Source of the DNA: Sphingomonas bacterium
GTDB lineage: Bacteria > Pseudomonadota > Alphaproteobacteria > Sphingomonadales > Sphingomonadaceae
Direction of reading: 5' to 3'
DNA length: 64,000 nucleotides
NCBI RefSeq assembly: GCF_903642285.1
Contig: NZ_CAHJWJ010000002.1
Location: 1-64,000, forward strand
Positions 53,914 through 63,289 of the stretch are shown here, piece after piece. The notes beneath the pieces were generated by a model. It was given only the letters and a program-made list of their open reading frames with translations. It was not told the origin of the DNA and did not search any database. Numbering within the stretch: the stretch's first letter is position 1; each line of letters begins with the position of its first letter. Both the position numbers and the translations under genes were made by a program.

Positions 53914-54816
53914 TCATGTTGCAAGGAAGTCGAGCATCGCCGCTGCCGTTTCGGCAGGTCGCTCCTGATGCACGAACGATCCGGAATTGGCGATCCGGAC
54001 GATCCGCACCCCGGGCAGCACCTTGCGCCCGACATCCTCGTACTTGGTATAATAGCCGCGATCGGCATAGATCAGCAGCGTCGGTGCGGCGACCTTCGCC
54101 AGCAGCGCTGCGGTGTCGGTCAGCGCGACGCCGCGTTCGGACGGACGGACCCAGCGATCCGCCTTGGCGCGGCTGTCATTCTGTTCGACCTCGATTTGCG
54201 GATCGATCGTGCCGAAGCGCGCGACCTGCGCCAACGTGCGCCGCTTGGGACGCCAGTCGCTCGTCCACACCGCCGGATCCCGGTCGGCATCGGTCTTTGC
54301 CAGATCGACGCGGGTAATCGCGCTGTTCAAACTCACGCTGATCAGCATCAGGCGGGTGACGCGTTCGGGCCAGCGTGCCGCCATCGTCGTCGCGATAATG
54401 CCACCCAGCGAATTGCCCGCCACCGCGAACCGGTCCACGCCAAGTTGGGACAACGCCGCCAGGATCATCGCGGTGCTCTCGTACGGCATCTGGACATAGG
54501 GCGGGGCGCCGCGCATCGTCGATCCGCCATGCCCCGGCAGGTCGATCGCGATCACGCGGTAGCGTTTGGCCAGCAATAGCGCCGCCGCCCGCCAGTCGGC
54601 GATCCAACCGCCGAGCTTGGGCAGCAGCACCAGAGGCGGCGCATCGACGGGCCCGAGCGTGGCGTAATGGATTTCGCCGCCCGCCCGCGCGATACCGCCG
54701 CCGCCGGTCCAGGGCATCGCGGTGCCGGTCGCCGACGCCCCCGGCACCGGTGCAGCCGCGAACAGCGCCGCGCCGACAACCAGGCCGCGTCGCGGCAGAT
54801 CGATCCGTTCGCTCAT
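53914..54816 (-). CDS. Exported alpha/beta hydrolase
   Basis: A 300-residue hydrolase with a Tat-type N-terminal sequence (LPRRGLVVGAALFAAAPVPGASA). Core motifs: LVLLPKLGGWIADW, AIDLPGHGGSTMRG, nucleophile GNSLGG and acid/His in LLIYADRGYYTK and SGSFVHQERP. It probably cleaves an ester outside the cytoplasm. Overlaps the DUF3089 gene by 4 bases; in the TonB receptor operon. Confidence 0.85.
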   Translation of the reverse strand: MSERIDLPRRGLVVGAALFAAAPVPGASATGTAMPWTGGGGIARAGGEIHYATLGPVDAPPLVLLPKLGGWIADWRAAALLLAKRYRVIAIDLPGHGGSTMRGAPPYVQMPYESTAMILAALSQLGVDRFAVAGNSLGGIIATTMAARWPERVTRLMLISVSLNSAITRVDLAKTDADRDPAVWTSDWRPKRRTLAQVARFGTIDPQIEVEQNDSRAKADRWVRPSERGVALTDTAALLAKVAAPTLLIYADRGYYTKYEDVGRKVLPGVRIVRIANSGSFVHQERPAETAAAMLDFLAT

Positions 54817-55871
54817 CGGTTCCTTCCCGTATCGCGCCAGGCGGCGGCGCGGCGAACCGCGTCCGCGCGGATATTATCCCAGAAAAACGCGATGTCTTCC
54901 ATGTGCAGGATGCCCCCCGGCACCCGGTCGGGCACCGGCAAGCCCGGCTTCACCGTCACGCGCAGGACGCCGCCATCGCACCGCGCCGCGACCATGTGCG
55001 GCCGCAGTGGCGGCAGCGGCCCGGCCACGGCGGGGGCTGGCAGGGTTCCGCGCGCGTCGGCAAAATCCCCCGCCGGACGCCCGGTGTCGAACGTCAGCGG
55101 ATTTGTGCACACCAACGTCGCGCCGGGCAGCGGCACCGGATCGCGCGTCAGCGAGTGCGCTACATAGGCTTTGGTATCGGCGTCGGCGTCGAAACTGTTC
55201 CAGCTGGCGATGCAGCCGGTCTGGCGCGGCGTGGTGCAGGCGGGGATGCCGGGGGGCAGCAATCCGGTCGGAATGCCGAGCCCGGGCAGATAGGCCACGA
55301 CCAGCCGCCCGGCGAGCGGCGTGCCGGCGATCTCCTCGCGCAACAGACGCAGACCCTGAAGCGCCCCTTGGCTATGCCCCGCGATGATGAAGGGCCGGCC
55401 ACCATTGTCGATCGCGATGTAATGCCGGAAAGCGCGGCGGACGTCCTGATAGGCCAGGTCGTACGCCTTGGCACCGTCCCCCGCTTCCTCGACGAACGCC
55501 CGCGACGACGCTTGGCGGTAGCGGGGCGAAAAGGCGCGGCAGCAATCGGCGAACAGGCTGATCTGACGCGCGCCGACGCTGACATCGGTCCAGCGATTGG
55601 TCTCGGCATCGGTAACGTCCTGGTTCCACAGTTGCTTGGAACGGAACGTCGTCGGCTGGATGTAGAACACGTCGACGCGGCGCTGCTTCTGTATGTCGCG
55701 CACCGCCCAATTACTGGCCAACGCATAGTCCGGGGCGGGGGGCGGCGGGGTGGCGTCGAAGCCCGGACCGGCGGGGGTCGCGGCAAGGCACGCCAAAGCC
55801 GCAATCGCCGTGGTCAGGCGGCGGGAACGACCGGCAAGCCTGGTCGGCCATGATCGTTCCCGCCGACCCAT
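54813..55871 (-). CDS. DUF3089 lipase-like protein, exported
   Basis: A 352-residue protein of the DUF3089 alpha/beta hydrolase group, with an N-terminal hydrophobic signal-like stretch (RLTTAIAALACLAATPAGPG). VDVFYIQPTTF, DVRRAFRHYI, the nucleophile elbow IAGHSQGALQGLRLL, and HMEDIAFFWDNIR at the end are typical. Serine in GHSQG is the likely nucleophile. Start overlaps the TonB receptor stop (TGATG); stop overlaps the next hydrolase gene. Confidence 0.85.
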   Translation of the reverse strand: MGRRERSWPTRLAGRSRRLTTAIAALACLAATPAGPGFDATPPPPAPDYALASNWAVRDIQKQRRVDVFYIQPTTFRSKQLWNQDVTDAETNRWTDVSVGARQISLFADCCRAFSPRYRQASSRAFVEEAGDGAKAYDLAYQDVRRAFRHYIAIDNGGRPFIIAGHSQGALQGLRLLREEIAGTPLAGRLVVAYLPGLGIPTGLLPPGIPACTTPRQTGCIASWNSFDADADTKAYVAHSLTRDPVPLPGATLVCTNPLTFDTGRPAGDFADARGTLPAPAVAGPLPPLRPHMVAARCDGGVLRVTVKPGLPVPDRVPGGILHMEDIAFFWDNIRADAVRRAAAWRDTGRNR

Positions 55872-58144
55872 CAGAACCGCGCGTCCAGCGTCAGACCGAG
55901 GGTTCGACCGTTGGTGACGAAGCCGGTGGAAAAGGTCGTCACGGGAAAGAATTCCGGCTCGTTGATCGCGCTGGAGATATATTGCTTGTCGAACAGGTTC
56001 TTGGCGAACACCGACACCTCATATTTGTCTAGTGTCAGCCCGAGCCGGAGGTTGACCAGCGTCTGGTCGCCCGTATTCTGTAGCGCGATCGGCGTGCCTG
56101 ACACCTGCGCCGACCGATAGGACAAATCGCCGCGCAGATACACCTCCGCCGCACCGACCGGCACCGTATAGGTGCTGGCTAGGACATATTGGTCGGTCGA
56201 GGTGCGCTGGATCTGGCGACCGCTGATGTCGATGCCGCCGCCCAACGCCGTCAGGCCGCACGCCGCCGCCGTCGCACAGACGCGGGTCGAGCTGAAATCG
56301 ATCGTGCCGTTGTTCCATTTGGGATCGGCATAGCTGTACGCCACGGTCAGGTCCCAGTGCGACATCGGGTGGAGGTTGAGATCGACGTCGAACCCCTTGA
56401 CCGTCGCGTTGCCGACGTTGGTGATGAAGTTCGCCTGGCCGAAGATCGAGGATGGCTGGGAAATCTGGATCGCCGACCATTTGATGTAATAGGCGCTGGC
56501 GTCGATAACGACCATGCCGCCTGCGAAGCTGTTCTTCGAACCGACTTCGAATGTGGTGTTCTTTTCGGGACCATAGGACTGTTCGGCAAGCACCGCGGTA
56601 TTGTTGAAACCGCCCGATTTGGTCCCGCTGCCGACTGAGGCGTAGATCGTCTTGTTGTCAGCCCAGCGCCAGTTGGCCGTCGCGCGATACGTGCCATAGG
56701 AGTAGGTCGCCGACGGCGAGCGAACGACATTCGTCAGGAAATTGATCAAGTCGGCCGACTTGTCCTCCCAACTCCAGCGGGCCTGGCCTTCGATATCGAA
56801 GGTCGGGGTCAGCTTGAGCGTACCCAGGCCGAAAACCGATTTGGTCTTGGTTCGCTCGACGGTGCTCGTGTCGAGACTTCTTGCCGTCTCCGCCGGTCCG
56901 GTGCCTGAACTTGCGATCTGGGTGCCCACCCGGTCGTAATAATAGCCGCCGGTGGCCCAGTCGAATACGCGATTATTGTACGATTCCAGCCGCAGTTCCG
57001 AACTCCATTCGCGGGTCGGACCGACGAACGGCTGGGTGAAGATGCGGGAGGCCGTGGGTTGGGCACCGCCGCTGGCGTCCAGCGTCTGGTCCTGCAAGGC
57101 GAAGGCGTTGTATTTCGCGTACGAGCCGGTGAGCCGCGCGGTCACGGTGCCGAAATCATAGGCCAGCTTGCCGATCCCCAGATCGGTGCTGCGCGTCGAA
57201 TAGGACGCGGGATCGACGTCCACCTCGGCCGGCGCGTTGAGCGTACCGCACCGATAGCGCATATTCGTGATGCCGCGCGCCGTCAGCGTGGGGATGCTGT
57301 TAAGCCCACCGCAATTGTTGGGGAAGATATAGTTCGCGCTGCCATCCTGACGATCGTCGTAATGATAATAGAACAGGTTGGCGGACAGTGCGTCGGACGG
57401 TTTCCAGTCGAGCATCGCCGACGCCGAGACCTTATGGTCCCAGCCGCCCAGGCGGCTCCCCTGCGAATTCGCGACGGTGCCGCCGAAATGCGAATAGCTG
57501 CCGACCACCTGGAAGCCCAGCGTGTCGGTTAGCGGCCCCGCAATCTTGCCCGACACCTCGTACAGATCGTCGGTCCCGACGCTCGCCTTCACGCGACCGG
57601 TCAGATGGTCGGTCGGCGTATCGAGCACATAGTTGATCGCGCCGGCGAAGGCGTTGTTGCCGTATAGCGCGCTCTGTGGCCCCTTGATGACCTCGACACG
57701 GGACAGATTGAAGAAATCGATGTCCAGGTTCGACTTGGCGGACAGATACACGCCGTCCAGGAACACGCCGACATTGTTGTCGAAGGTGGTCGTCGTCACG
57801 TTGGTGACGCCGCGGATCACCGGCGCGCCCAGGCCGCCGGCGTTGCCGGCGTTGTAGGTGAGGCCCGGGGTGAGCCGGGCAAGGTCGGCGATGCTCTCGA
57901 CGCCGGCGCGCGTCAGGCTCTTTTGCGTCTCGACCTCGACGGTCGCCGGGATCGACTGGAGCGATTCCTCGCGACGTCGGGCCGTGACCAGGATGTCGCC
58001 ATCCGCCGTCGTCCCGTCCGACGGCGCCGCGGACACCTGCGCCTGCGCTGCGGCGGCCGAGACCGGTACCTCCTGTGCCAACGCAGATTGTGTCGCGATC
58101 GCTGCCAGGACGATTGCCGTACCGCTCATAAAATATGATTTCAT
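55871..58144 (-). CDS. TonB-dependent outer-membrane receptor
   Basis: A 757-residue TonB-dependent receptor. Signal peptide ending at SALAQ, then GDILVTARRREESLQSIP (TonB box region, about 48-66), the plug (LARLTPGLTYNAGNAGGLGAPVIRG, VEVIKGPQSALYGNNAF) and a barrel ending FSTGFVTNGRTLGLTLDARF with C-terminal Phe, as outer-membrane proteins require. AAGGGGG precedes the start. First gene of an operon receptor-DUF3089-hydrolase that joins uptake to hydrolysis of an ester-like compound. Confidence 0.92.
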   Translation of the reverse strand: MKSYFMSGTAIVLAAIATQSALAQEVPVSAAAAQAQVSAAPSDGTTADGDILVTARRREESLQSIPATVEVETQKSLTRAGVESIADLARLTPGLTYNAGNAGGLGAPVIRGVTNVTTTTFDNNVGVFLDGVYLSAKSNLDIDFFNLSRVEVIKGPQSALYGNNAFAGAINYVLDTPTDHLTGRVKASVGTDDLYEVSGKIAGPLTDTLGFQVVGSYSHFGGTVANSQGSRLGGWDHKVSASAMLDWKPSDALSANLFYYHYDDRQDGSANYIFPNNCGGLNSIPTLTARGITNMRYRCGTLNAPAEVDVDPASYSTRSTDLGIGKLAYDFGTVTARLTGSYAKYNAFALQDQTLDASGGAQPTASRIFTQPFVGPTREWSSELRLESYNNRVFDWATGGYYYDRVGTQIASSGTGPAETARSLDTSTVERTKTKSVFGLGTLKLTPTFDIEGQARWSWEDKSADLINFLTNVVRSPSATYSYGTYRATANWRWADNKTIYASVGSGTKSGGFNNTAVLAEQSYGPEKNTTFEVGSKNSFAGGMVVIDASAYYIKWSAIQISQPSSIFGQANFITNVGNATVKGFDVDLNLHPMSHWDLTVAYSYADPKWNNGTIDFSSTRVCATAAACGLTALGGGIDISGRQIQRTSTDQYVLASTYTVPVGAAEVYLRGDLSYRSAQVSGTPIALQNTGDQTLVNLRLGLTLDKYEVSVFAKNLFDKQYISSAINEPEFFPVTTFSTGFVTNGRTLGLTLDARF

Positions 58145-58280
58145 GCCAACGCCCCCTTGTGCTGATCGTCAGGTGGCAACCGTTTTGACGGTCTTGCCAG
58201 CTGTCACGGTGCTGTCACGCGATTGGTAAGGCGCAAACACATCGTCGCCGCGATATTCGCAGTGCGATCATTGAACCGCG

Positions 58281-59381
58281 ATGGTGGATCGTGCGGCCGA
58301 TCTATACGATATCTGGAGGAACGGTCCGGAGATAGCGATGCAGTACGAGCTGGCACAACGCGGTCGCGCGATGATGGATTTCGAAGTGACGACCCGACTC
58401 GCGGCGGCGGCGCTGCACCGCGCGGCGGAGGGCGAGCTGGCGGATCGCGGCATCACGGCCGATACCTTGCCCAAGGATATGGAGCAGCGCCACGACGTGA
58501 TCGATACGGCGTTGAAGGACTCGCCGGTCTTCCAGGCGCGGCAGTTGCTGGGGGAATGGTGTGCCAAACAGCATGGCCGTGCCGCCGAGCAAGCCTTTGC
58601 CGAAATCGCCGACACCCTCGTCCCCGAACTGGAGCGGTTGCGCGAGGGCGGTACGACGATCACCCGGCACGATGATTATGCCGCGCCCAAATACTGGTCG
58701 GACATATGGTTTCACCGCACCCGTGGCGGCTGGGATGCCGACGTGTATAACGGCTTCGTGCACGGCGAGCTGGTCCACAAGCGATATGTCTCCAAGGTAT
58801 TCCCCGGCGACATCTACGGTTCGCGTCGCGTCGTCCTGAAGGACCTGCCCCGCGACGACTATCGCCGTATCCTGGAGATCGGCACCTCGTCCGGTCATCA
58901 CACGGTGGCGATCGCGGAGGTCTTTCCCGACGCCCGGCTGACCGGGATCGACCCGTCGCTCAGGATGCTCGAACAGGCGCAGCGCGTCGCCAACGAACAG
59001 GGGCTTGCATGGGACCTGCATGTCGGCGTCGGTGAGGCCCTGCCGTTCGCGGAAGCCAGCTTCGATCTGGTGACGGCCTATGCCATCCACCACGAGATGC
59101 CGCCGCGGATCATCTCGGCCATCTTCGCCGAAGCGTTCCGGGTGCTCGAACCCGGCGGCGACATGGCGATGGCCGACGTCACGCGCACCGGCGATCTCGA
59201 CCGGCTGGCGGCATGGCGGATGGACTGGGCGGCGAAATGGGGCGGCGAACCGTTCTGGCGCGCGACCGCCGGGCTCGACATGGTGCCGATGGCCGAAGCG
59301 GCGGGCTTCGTCGATGTGCGGGGCTATGCGCCGAACCCCGGGCGCGATCCCTATGTCATCTACGGCCGCAAACCGGCATGA
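58281..59381 (+). CDS. Class I SAM-dependent methyltransferase with N-terminal extension
   Basis: A 366-residue protein: the first 180 residues form a helical domain (MQYELAQRGRAMMDFEV...), the last 185 a Rossmann methyltransferase with ILEIGTSSGHHTVAIAEVFPDARLTGIDPSLRMLEQA (motif I and the Asp of motif II), GEALPFAEASFDLVTAYAIHHE (motif III/IV) and EAFRVLEPGGDMAMADVTRT. Substrate unknown. It overlaps the next small gene (ATGA) and is divergent from the TonB receptor. Confidence 0.85.
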   Translation: MVDRAADLYDIWRNGPEIAMQYELAQRGRAMMDFEVTTRLAAAALHRAAEGELADRGITADTLPKDMEQRHDVIDTALKDSPVFQARQLLGEWCAKQHGRAAEQAFAEIADTLVPELERLREGGTTITRHDDYAAPKYWSDIWFHRTRGGWDADVYNGFVHGELVHKRYVSKVFPGDIYGSRRVVLKDLPRDDYRRILEIGTSSGHHTVAIAEVFPDARLTGIDPSLRMLEQAQRVANEQGLAWDLHVGVGEALPFAEASFDLVTAYAIHHEMPPRIISAIFAEAFRVLEPGGDMAMADVTRTGDLDRLAAWRMDWAAKWGGEPFWRATAGLDMVPMAEAAGFVDVRGYAPNPGRDPYVIYGRKPA

Positions 59382-59644
59382 GCGGCGGTGCGGATCGTAC
59401 CGCCGGCCGCCGGATCCTGCCCGAATCGCGGATCGACGATCTGGGGGAGGCGATCCTGGCGCTGACCCGCGAAATCTGGGTGCTGACCGATCGGCAGGCG
59501 GTACTCGAAGCGGTGCTGGGTCAGGCGGGAATCGATACCGGCTCCATCGATCGCTACCAGCCCGACGCTGCGATGACCGCACGATTGGCGGACAGGCGGC
59601 AACAGTTGATCGACAACATTCTGTTCGCGCTGAAGGCGAAATAG
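59378..59644 (+). CDS. Small helical protein of unknown function
   Basis: An 88-residue protein (ILPESRIDDLGEAILALTREIWVLTDRQAVLEAVLGQAG), predicted mostly alpha-helical, with no recognised domain. Starts inside the end of the methyltransferase gene (ATGA), so it is translationally coupled and may be its partner; in other genomes small proteins like this accompany such methyltransferases, which I cannot confirm here. Confidence 0.65.
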   Translation: MSGGADRTAGRRILPESRIDDLGEAILALTREIWVLTDRQAVLEAVLGQAGIDTGSIDRYQPDAAMTARLADRRQQLIDNILFALKAK

Positions 59645-59658
59645 CAGCCTCGACGCTG

Positions 59659-60618
59659 CTATTTGCAGTCGATTCTCGTCCGTATCGCGGTCCATGCCTT
59701 CGCCTTGGCGGTATCGCCGGGATACAGGCCGGCCTGAAGGAACGTCACGACCGCCGTCCTGACCAGCGCCAGCCGCGCCGGGGTGGCGTCCCCAGTCGGC
59801 GGTCGGAGCGGCCCATCGATCCCGCCGATATAATGACCCGCGCCAGCGACCGTCATCAGACAGATGCCGCGTCCCGGCTGACTGCGACGATAGCCGTCGG
59901 TCAGCCATACCGGCCCCTGCGGCAGCGCCCAGACATTGTCGTTGCCGCCGACGATCGTCAGAACCGGGCCGCGCATGGTCGACCAATCGACCTTGAGATA
60001 GGGCGACTGCCGTTTCCAATTGTCGGTCAGCCCGTCCTCATGGCCCGGCGGCGACAGCAGGACCGCCGCCTTGATCGTCGGCTCATCGGCGTGCATCGGC
60101 TTGCCGCTGGCAGGATCGATCACGGTCGCCCCCATCACCGTCTCTGCGGTATGTCCGCCAAAGGAGTGCCCGACCACCGCGATCCGGTCGGCGTCGACCC
60201 GCGCGCGCAGACCCGGCACCGACCCGGTCACGATACCCTGATGCCCGGCGATCCACCGCACCTGCGCGATGCGCTTGCGCCAGCTATCGGGGTCGCTGGG
60301 ACCCGGCGGCGCAAAGCCGTCGATCGACGCGTCGGGATGGTCCGGCTGGATCACGACGAACCCGGCCGCGACCATTGATCGGACGAGCGGCTGATAATCC
60401 TCGCGCGACAGATGAAAGCCGTGGGACAGGATGACCACCGGCATTTTCCGGCCCGTCACCAGGTAGCTGATCCGCAGCGTCAGGCCGCCGGCGCTGCCGT
60501 CGTCGACGACCACGGGATCGACCGTCGCGATCCTGGGCGCGGCGATCGGCCCTGCGTCCGTCGGCGTCGTCGCTATCGTGATGGCGAGCGCCGCGATCAG
60601 GCCGATCCGTCTGTACAC
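59659..60618 (-). CDS. Exported alpha/beta hydrolase (dienelactone hydrolase/PAF-acetylhydrolase-like)
   Basis: A 319-residue hydrolase. The GTG at 60618 is the start: GAGGAG lies 7 bases upstream and the N-terminus (VYRRIGLIAALAITIATTPTDA) is a signal peptide; the longer frame to 60867 overlaps the divergent IclR gene. Core: VVILSHGFHLSREDY, nucleophile VVGHSFGGHTA, GPVLTIVGGNDNVW with the Asp and GAGHYIGG with the His. It resembles the platelet-activating-factor acetylhydrolase/dienelactone hydrolase group. Divergent from iclR. Confidence 0.83.
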   Translation of the reverse strand: MYRRIGLIAALAITIATTPTDAGPIAAPRIATVDPVVVDDGSAGGLTLRISYLVTGRKMPVVILSHGFHLSREDYQPLVRSMVAAGFVVIQPDHPDASIDGFAPPGPSDPDSWRKRIAQVRWIAGHQGIVTGSVPGLRARVDADRIAVVGHSFGGHTAETVMGATVIDPASGKPMHADEPTIKAAVLLSPPGHEDGLTDNWKRQSPYLKVDWSTMRGPVLTIVGGNDNVWALPQGPVWLTDGYRRSQPGRGICLMTVAGAGHYIGGIDGPLRPPTGDATPARLALVRTAVVTFLQAGLYPGDTAKAKAWTAIRTRIDCK

Positions 60619-60754
60619 TCGGTCGCTCCTCGCAATGGCGTTGCGATCGAACCTAGCTTGCGGCGACGCGCGCACGACCGCTATCATCCGCCTGTTCGCC
60701 AGGCGACCAGCCCGGTGGATCGGCGGGGGTGACAGATACGTGGCTGAACGGGAC

Positions 60755-61567
60755 ATGAAAGACGAGGCGCTGGATCGCGGTATCCCGATCCGGTCGATCA
60801 GCCGCGCGATCGCGGTGCTGCAGGCGATCAACCGGGGCCAGTCGCTCAGCATGATGGAGATCGCCAAGGCTTCGGCGGTGCCCTACCCGACCGCCTGCCG
60901 GATCGTGCAGACCCTGCTCCACGAAGGTCTCATCGAGCGCGAGGCGTCGCGCAAACGCTATCAACCGACCGCGATGGTGCAGACGCTGGCGCATGGGTTC
61001 CAGGGCCATGGCGCGTTGGTCCATGCGACCCGCCCGCATATCGCCGCGCTGACGCGCGAGATCGGGTGGCCGATCTCGCTCACCACGCATGTCGGAAGCG
61101 CGATGGTGATCCGCGATTCAACGCACGCGCAGACGTCGCTCACCTTCAACGCCTATTTTCCCGGCTACGCCATGCCGATCCTCGAATGCGCGGCCGGGCT
61201 CGTCTATCTAGCGTTTGTGGACATCGCCGAACGCAACACGATCCTGAACAGTCTCGCCTATCTCGACGACGACGATTCGCGTCACATGCTGCAACTAGCG
61301 CGCGAGGGCGGGCTGATCGATACGGTGCGCAGTTCGGGCTATGCGGCGCGCGGTTTCAACCGTTTTACGCAGAATCCGGGCAAGACGTCGTCGATCGCGG
61401 TGCCGTTGTTCGAACAAGGCGCGATTGCGGGCGCACTGACGCTGGCGTTCTTCGCGTCGGCGATCAAGATCGGCGATGCCGTGAAGCTATTCCTACCGGC
61501 ACTGAACGCGTGCGCGACCGCGATCACCGAGGATCTGGATGCCGATCCGGTTGCGGCGGCAGGATAA
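60755..61567 (+). CDS. IclR family transcriptional regulator
   Basis: A 270-residue regulator: winged HTH (SISRAIAVLQAINRGQSLSMMEIAKASAVPYPTACRIVQTLLHEG) and C-terminal IclR effector domain (GWPISLTTHVGSAMVIRDSTH, CAAGLVYLAF, AIAVPLF-like SSIAVPLFEQGAIAGALTLAFF). MhpR-like activators of aromatic degradation have this pattern. Start at 60755 (MKDEALDRG); GTG 60740 would add five residues. Located 4 bases before and convergent with the flavin monooxygenase gene and divergent from a hydrolase; a likely controller of block 3. Confidence 0.88.
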   Translation: MKDEALDRGIPIRSISRAIAVLQAINRGQSLSMMEIAKASAVPYPTACRIVQTLLHEGLIEREASRKRYQPTAMVQTLAHGFQGHGALVHATRPHIAALTREIGWPISLTTHVGSAMVIRDSTHAQTSLTFNAYFPGYAMPILECAAGLVYLAFVDIAERNTILNSLAYLDDDDSRHMLQLAREGGLIDTVRSSGYAARGFNRFTQNPGKTSSIAVPLFEQGAIAGALTLAFFASAIKIGDAVKLFLPALNACATAITEDLDADPVAAAG

Positions 61568-61570
61568 GGA

Positions 61571-62803
61571 TCAGGCGATCGCCGCCTCGTCGCGCAGGCT
61601 GAGGATCATCGCCTGGCGCAGCAGATACTCGCGACGCTGCGCCGCATCCGACAACAGCCCCTCCAGCCTGCGTTCCTGCGGAGTCGTGCTGTCCGAGCCA
61701 CCCGCTTCGAGCATCTGCTTGTTGCTGATCGTCTGCGCCTGGACGAACTGCTGGGTGATCGCGCGGCGTTGCCGCTCGTATCGATCGAGCAGGGGGGCGG
61801 GGGCTTCGCCGTGGTTGATGATTTCCTGGAGCTTGCCGGTCAGGTTCCAGGCGTCATGCACCCCCGAATTCATACCGAATCCGCCAAGCGGGTTGTTGAG
61901 GTGCGCGGAATCGCCTGCCAGCAGCACGCGGCCCCGGCGGAACTGCCGCGCCACGCGCTGGTGCACGCGGTAGATCGTACGGTGATACGTCTCGACCGGC
62001 GTCTCGTCGCCCAGCAGACCGGCGAACACCCGGTCCTTGCTGCCATCCGACAGCAATTTCGCATCGTCCTGCGTATCGGGTGCAGGGACCAGGACCCGCC
62101 AAAGCCCCGGCACGCGCAGCAATACGCACCATTCCTCGGCATCCGCGACGTAATTAACGTTAGCGAGACCGGGTATCCGCGTTTCTATGGGAAAGGCGGT
62201 CGACAGCGTAAGGAAACGTTCGGGATAGGTGAAGCCGTCGAATTCGATCCCCAGCCATTTGCGGATCGTCGAATTGGCACCGTCGGCGGCGATGACGTAA
62301 TCGGCGCGGTAACGCTCGATCGCGATCGGGCCCTCGGCACTCACCGAAACCCCGGTTTCGTCCTGCTCGATCGTCACGACACGTCGCTGGAACCGGACGT
62401 CGCCATGCGGATGCGCGGCAATCCGCTCGGTCAGCAGCCGCGACAATTTATACTGCTCGCATTGCAGCCGGTACGGGTAGGGGGTCGCATCGCCGATCTC
62501 GCCCAGATCGAGTTCGACGACGTTGCCGCTGCGGCGGTTGCGATACTGGTAGACGGGTGCCTTCAACCCGATCGCTTCCAGTTCCGCCAGAACGCCCAGC
62601 GCCGCCATCATCTCCAGCGTCGGCGGGTGGAAGGTCGATGCGCGCATGTCCTCCGGGCAACCGGCATTGGCATCGATCAGCAGCGTGTCGATTCCCGCCT
62701 GCGCCAGGCGATACGCCGCCACCGCGCCGACCGGTCCGGCACCGACGACGAGAACGCGTGTCGTCAGGGTCGCGCCGCCGGTTCCATCATTGGACATCGT
62801 CAT
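61571..62803 (-). CDS. FAD-dependent aromatic-type monooxygenase (MhpA/PheA class)
   Basis: A 410-residue flavin hydroxylase: VLVVGAGPVGAVAAYRLAQAGIDTLLID (FAD, about 17-44), RASTFHPPTLEMM, ADYVIAADGANSTIRKWLGIEF (DG motif) and GRVLLAGDSAHLNNPLGGFGMNSGVHDAWNL (GD motif with the second FAD site). It needs NAD(P)H and O2 and hydroxylates rings or does Baeyer-Villiger-like steps, as MhpA, PheA and TfdB do. The protein stops earlier than MhpA (about 550), lacking the C-terminal thioredoxin-like domain. DUF1330 gene precedes it on the same strand. Confidence 0.87.
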   Translation of the reverse strand: MTMSNDGTGGATLTTRVLVVGAGPVGAVAAYRLAQAGIDTLLIDANAGCPEDMRASTFHPPTLEMMAALGVLAELEAIGLKAPVYQYRNRRSGNVVELDLGEIGDATPYPYRLQCEQYKLSRLLTERIAAHPHGDVRFQRRVVTIEQDETGVSVSAEGPIAIERYRADYVIAADGANSTIRKWLGIEFDGFTYPERFLTLSTAFPIETRIPGLANVNYVADAEEWCVLLRVPGLWRVLVPAPDTQDDAKLLSDGSKDRVFAGLLGDETPVETYHRTIYRVHQRVARQFRRGRVLLAGDSAHLNNPLGGFGMNSGVHDAWNLTGKLQEIINHGEAPAPLLDRYERQRRAITQQFVQAQTISNKQMLEAGGSDSTTPQERRLEGLLSDAAQRREYLLRQAMILSLRDEAAIA

Positions 62804-62811
62804 CGCCGCGG

Positions 62812-63105
62812 TCAGGCCGGATCGACCAGAAGGCGCATTTCGACCACGGCAGCGTCGGCGCGGTGCACACTCGCCGCCCGATATTCAGGTGCCGCGATAT
62901 AGGCGCGGGCCGCCTCTGCGGTATCGAACCGCGTCACGACCACCCGTTCACCCACGGGACTGTCGCCCTCCAGCACTTCCACCACCGGCCCCCGCACGAG
63001 CGGCGTCCCGCCGAAACGTTCGGACAGGCCCGCGATACCCTTGCCGTATAGCGCGAATTTGTCGGGATCGGTGATGCGTACCGTCGCCACGATATAGGCT
63101 GCCAC
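62812..63105 (-). CDS. DUF1330 small protein
   Basis: A 97-residue protein of the DUF1330 group (AAYIVATVRITDPDKFALYGKG, VVVTRFDTAEAARAYIAAPEYRAA). GTG 63105 preceded by GGGGGA is the best start. It is 8 bases before the monooxygenase gene, so one operon. Its paralogue at 34626 also accompanies a monooxygenase; a small isomerase or product-release role is a guess. Confidence 0.78.
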   Translation of the reverse strand: MAAYIVATVRITDPDKFALYGKGIAGLSERFGGTPLVRGPVVEVLEGDSPVGERVVVTRFDTAEAARAYIAAPEYRAASVHRADAAVVEMRLLVDPA

Positions 63106-63289
63106 CCGAAGATCCCCCGTCCTGTCGACACGTCGCTGCCGCCACCTGATGGCACCGACCTTTGCGAGACGCGCGCGGGCGGTCACGGTATATCCGTCAG
63201 GCGAACACAGCGAAGGGACGGATTTGCGCCGACCATGATCTCGCGACACCCCTTCGTGGCATTCGTACCGAGCAGGCCGGAGGAACACG

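Noticed and set aside
59659..60867. A 402-codon version of the hydrolase at 59659
   Set aside because: The first 83 codons overlap the iclR 5' region and lack a Shine-Dalgarno; GTG 60618 has GAGGAG and a signal peptide.
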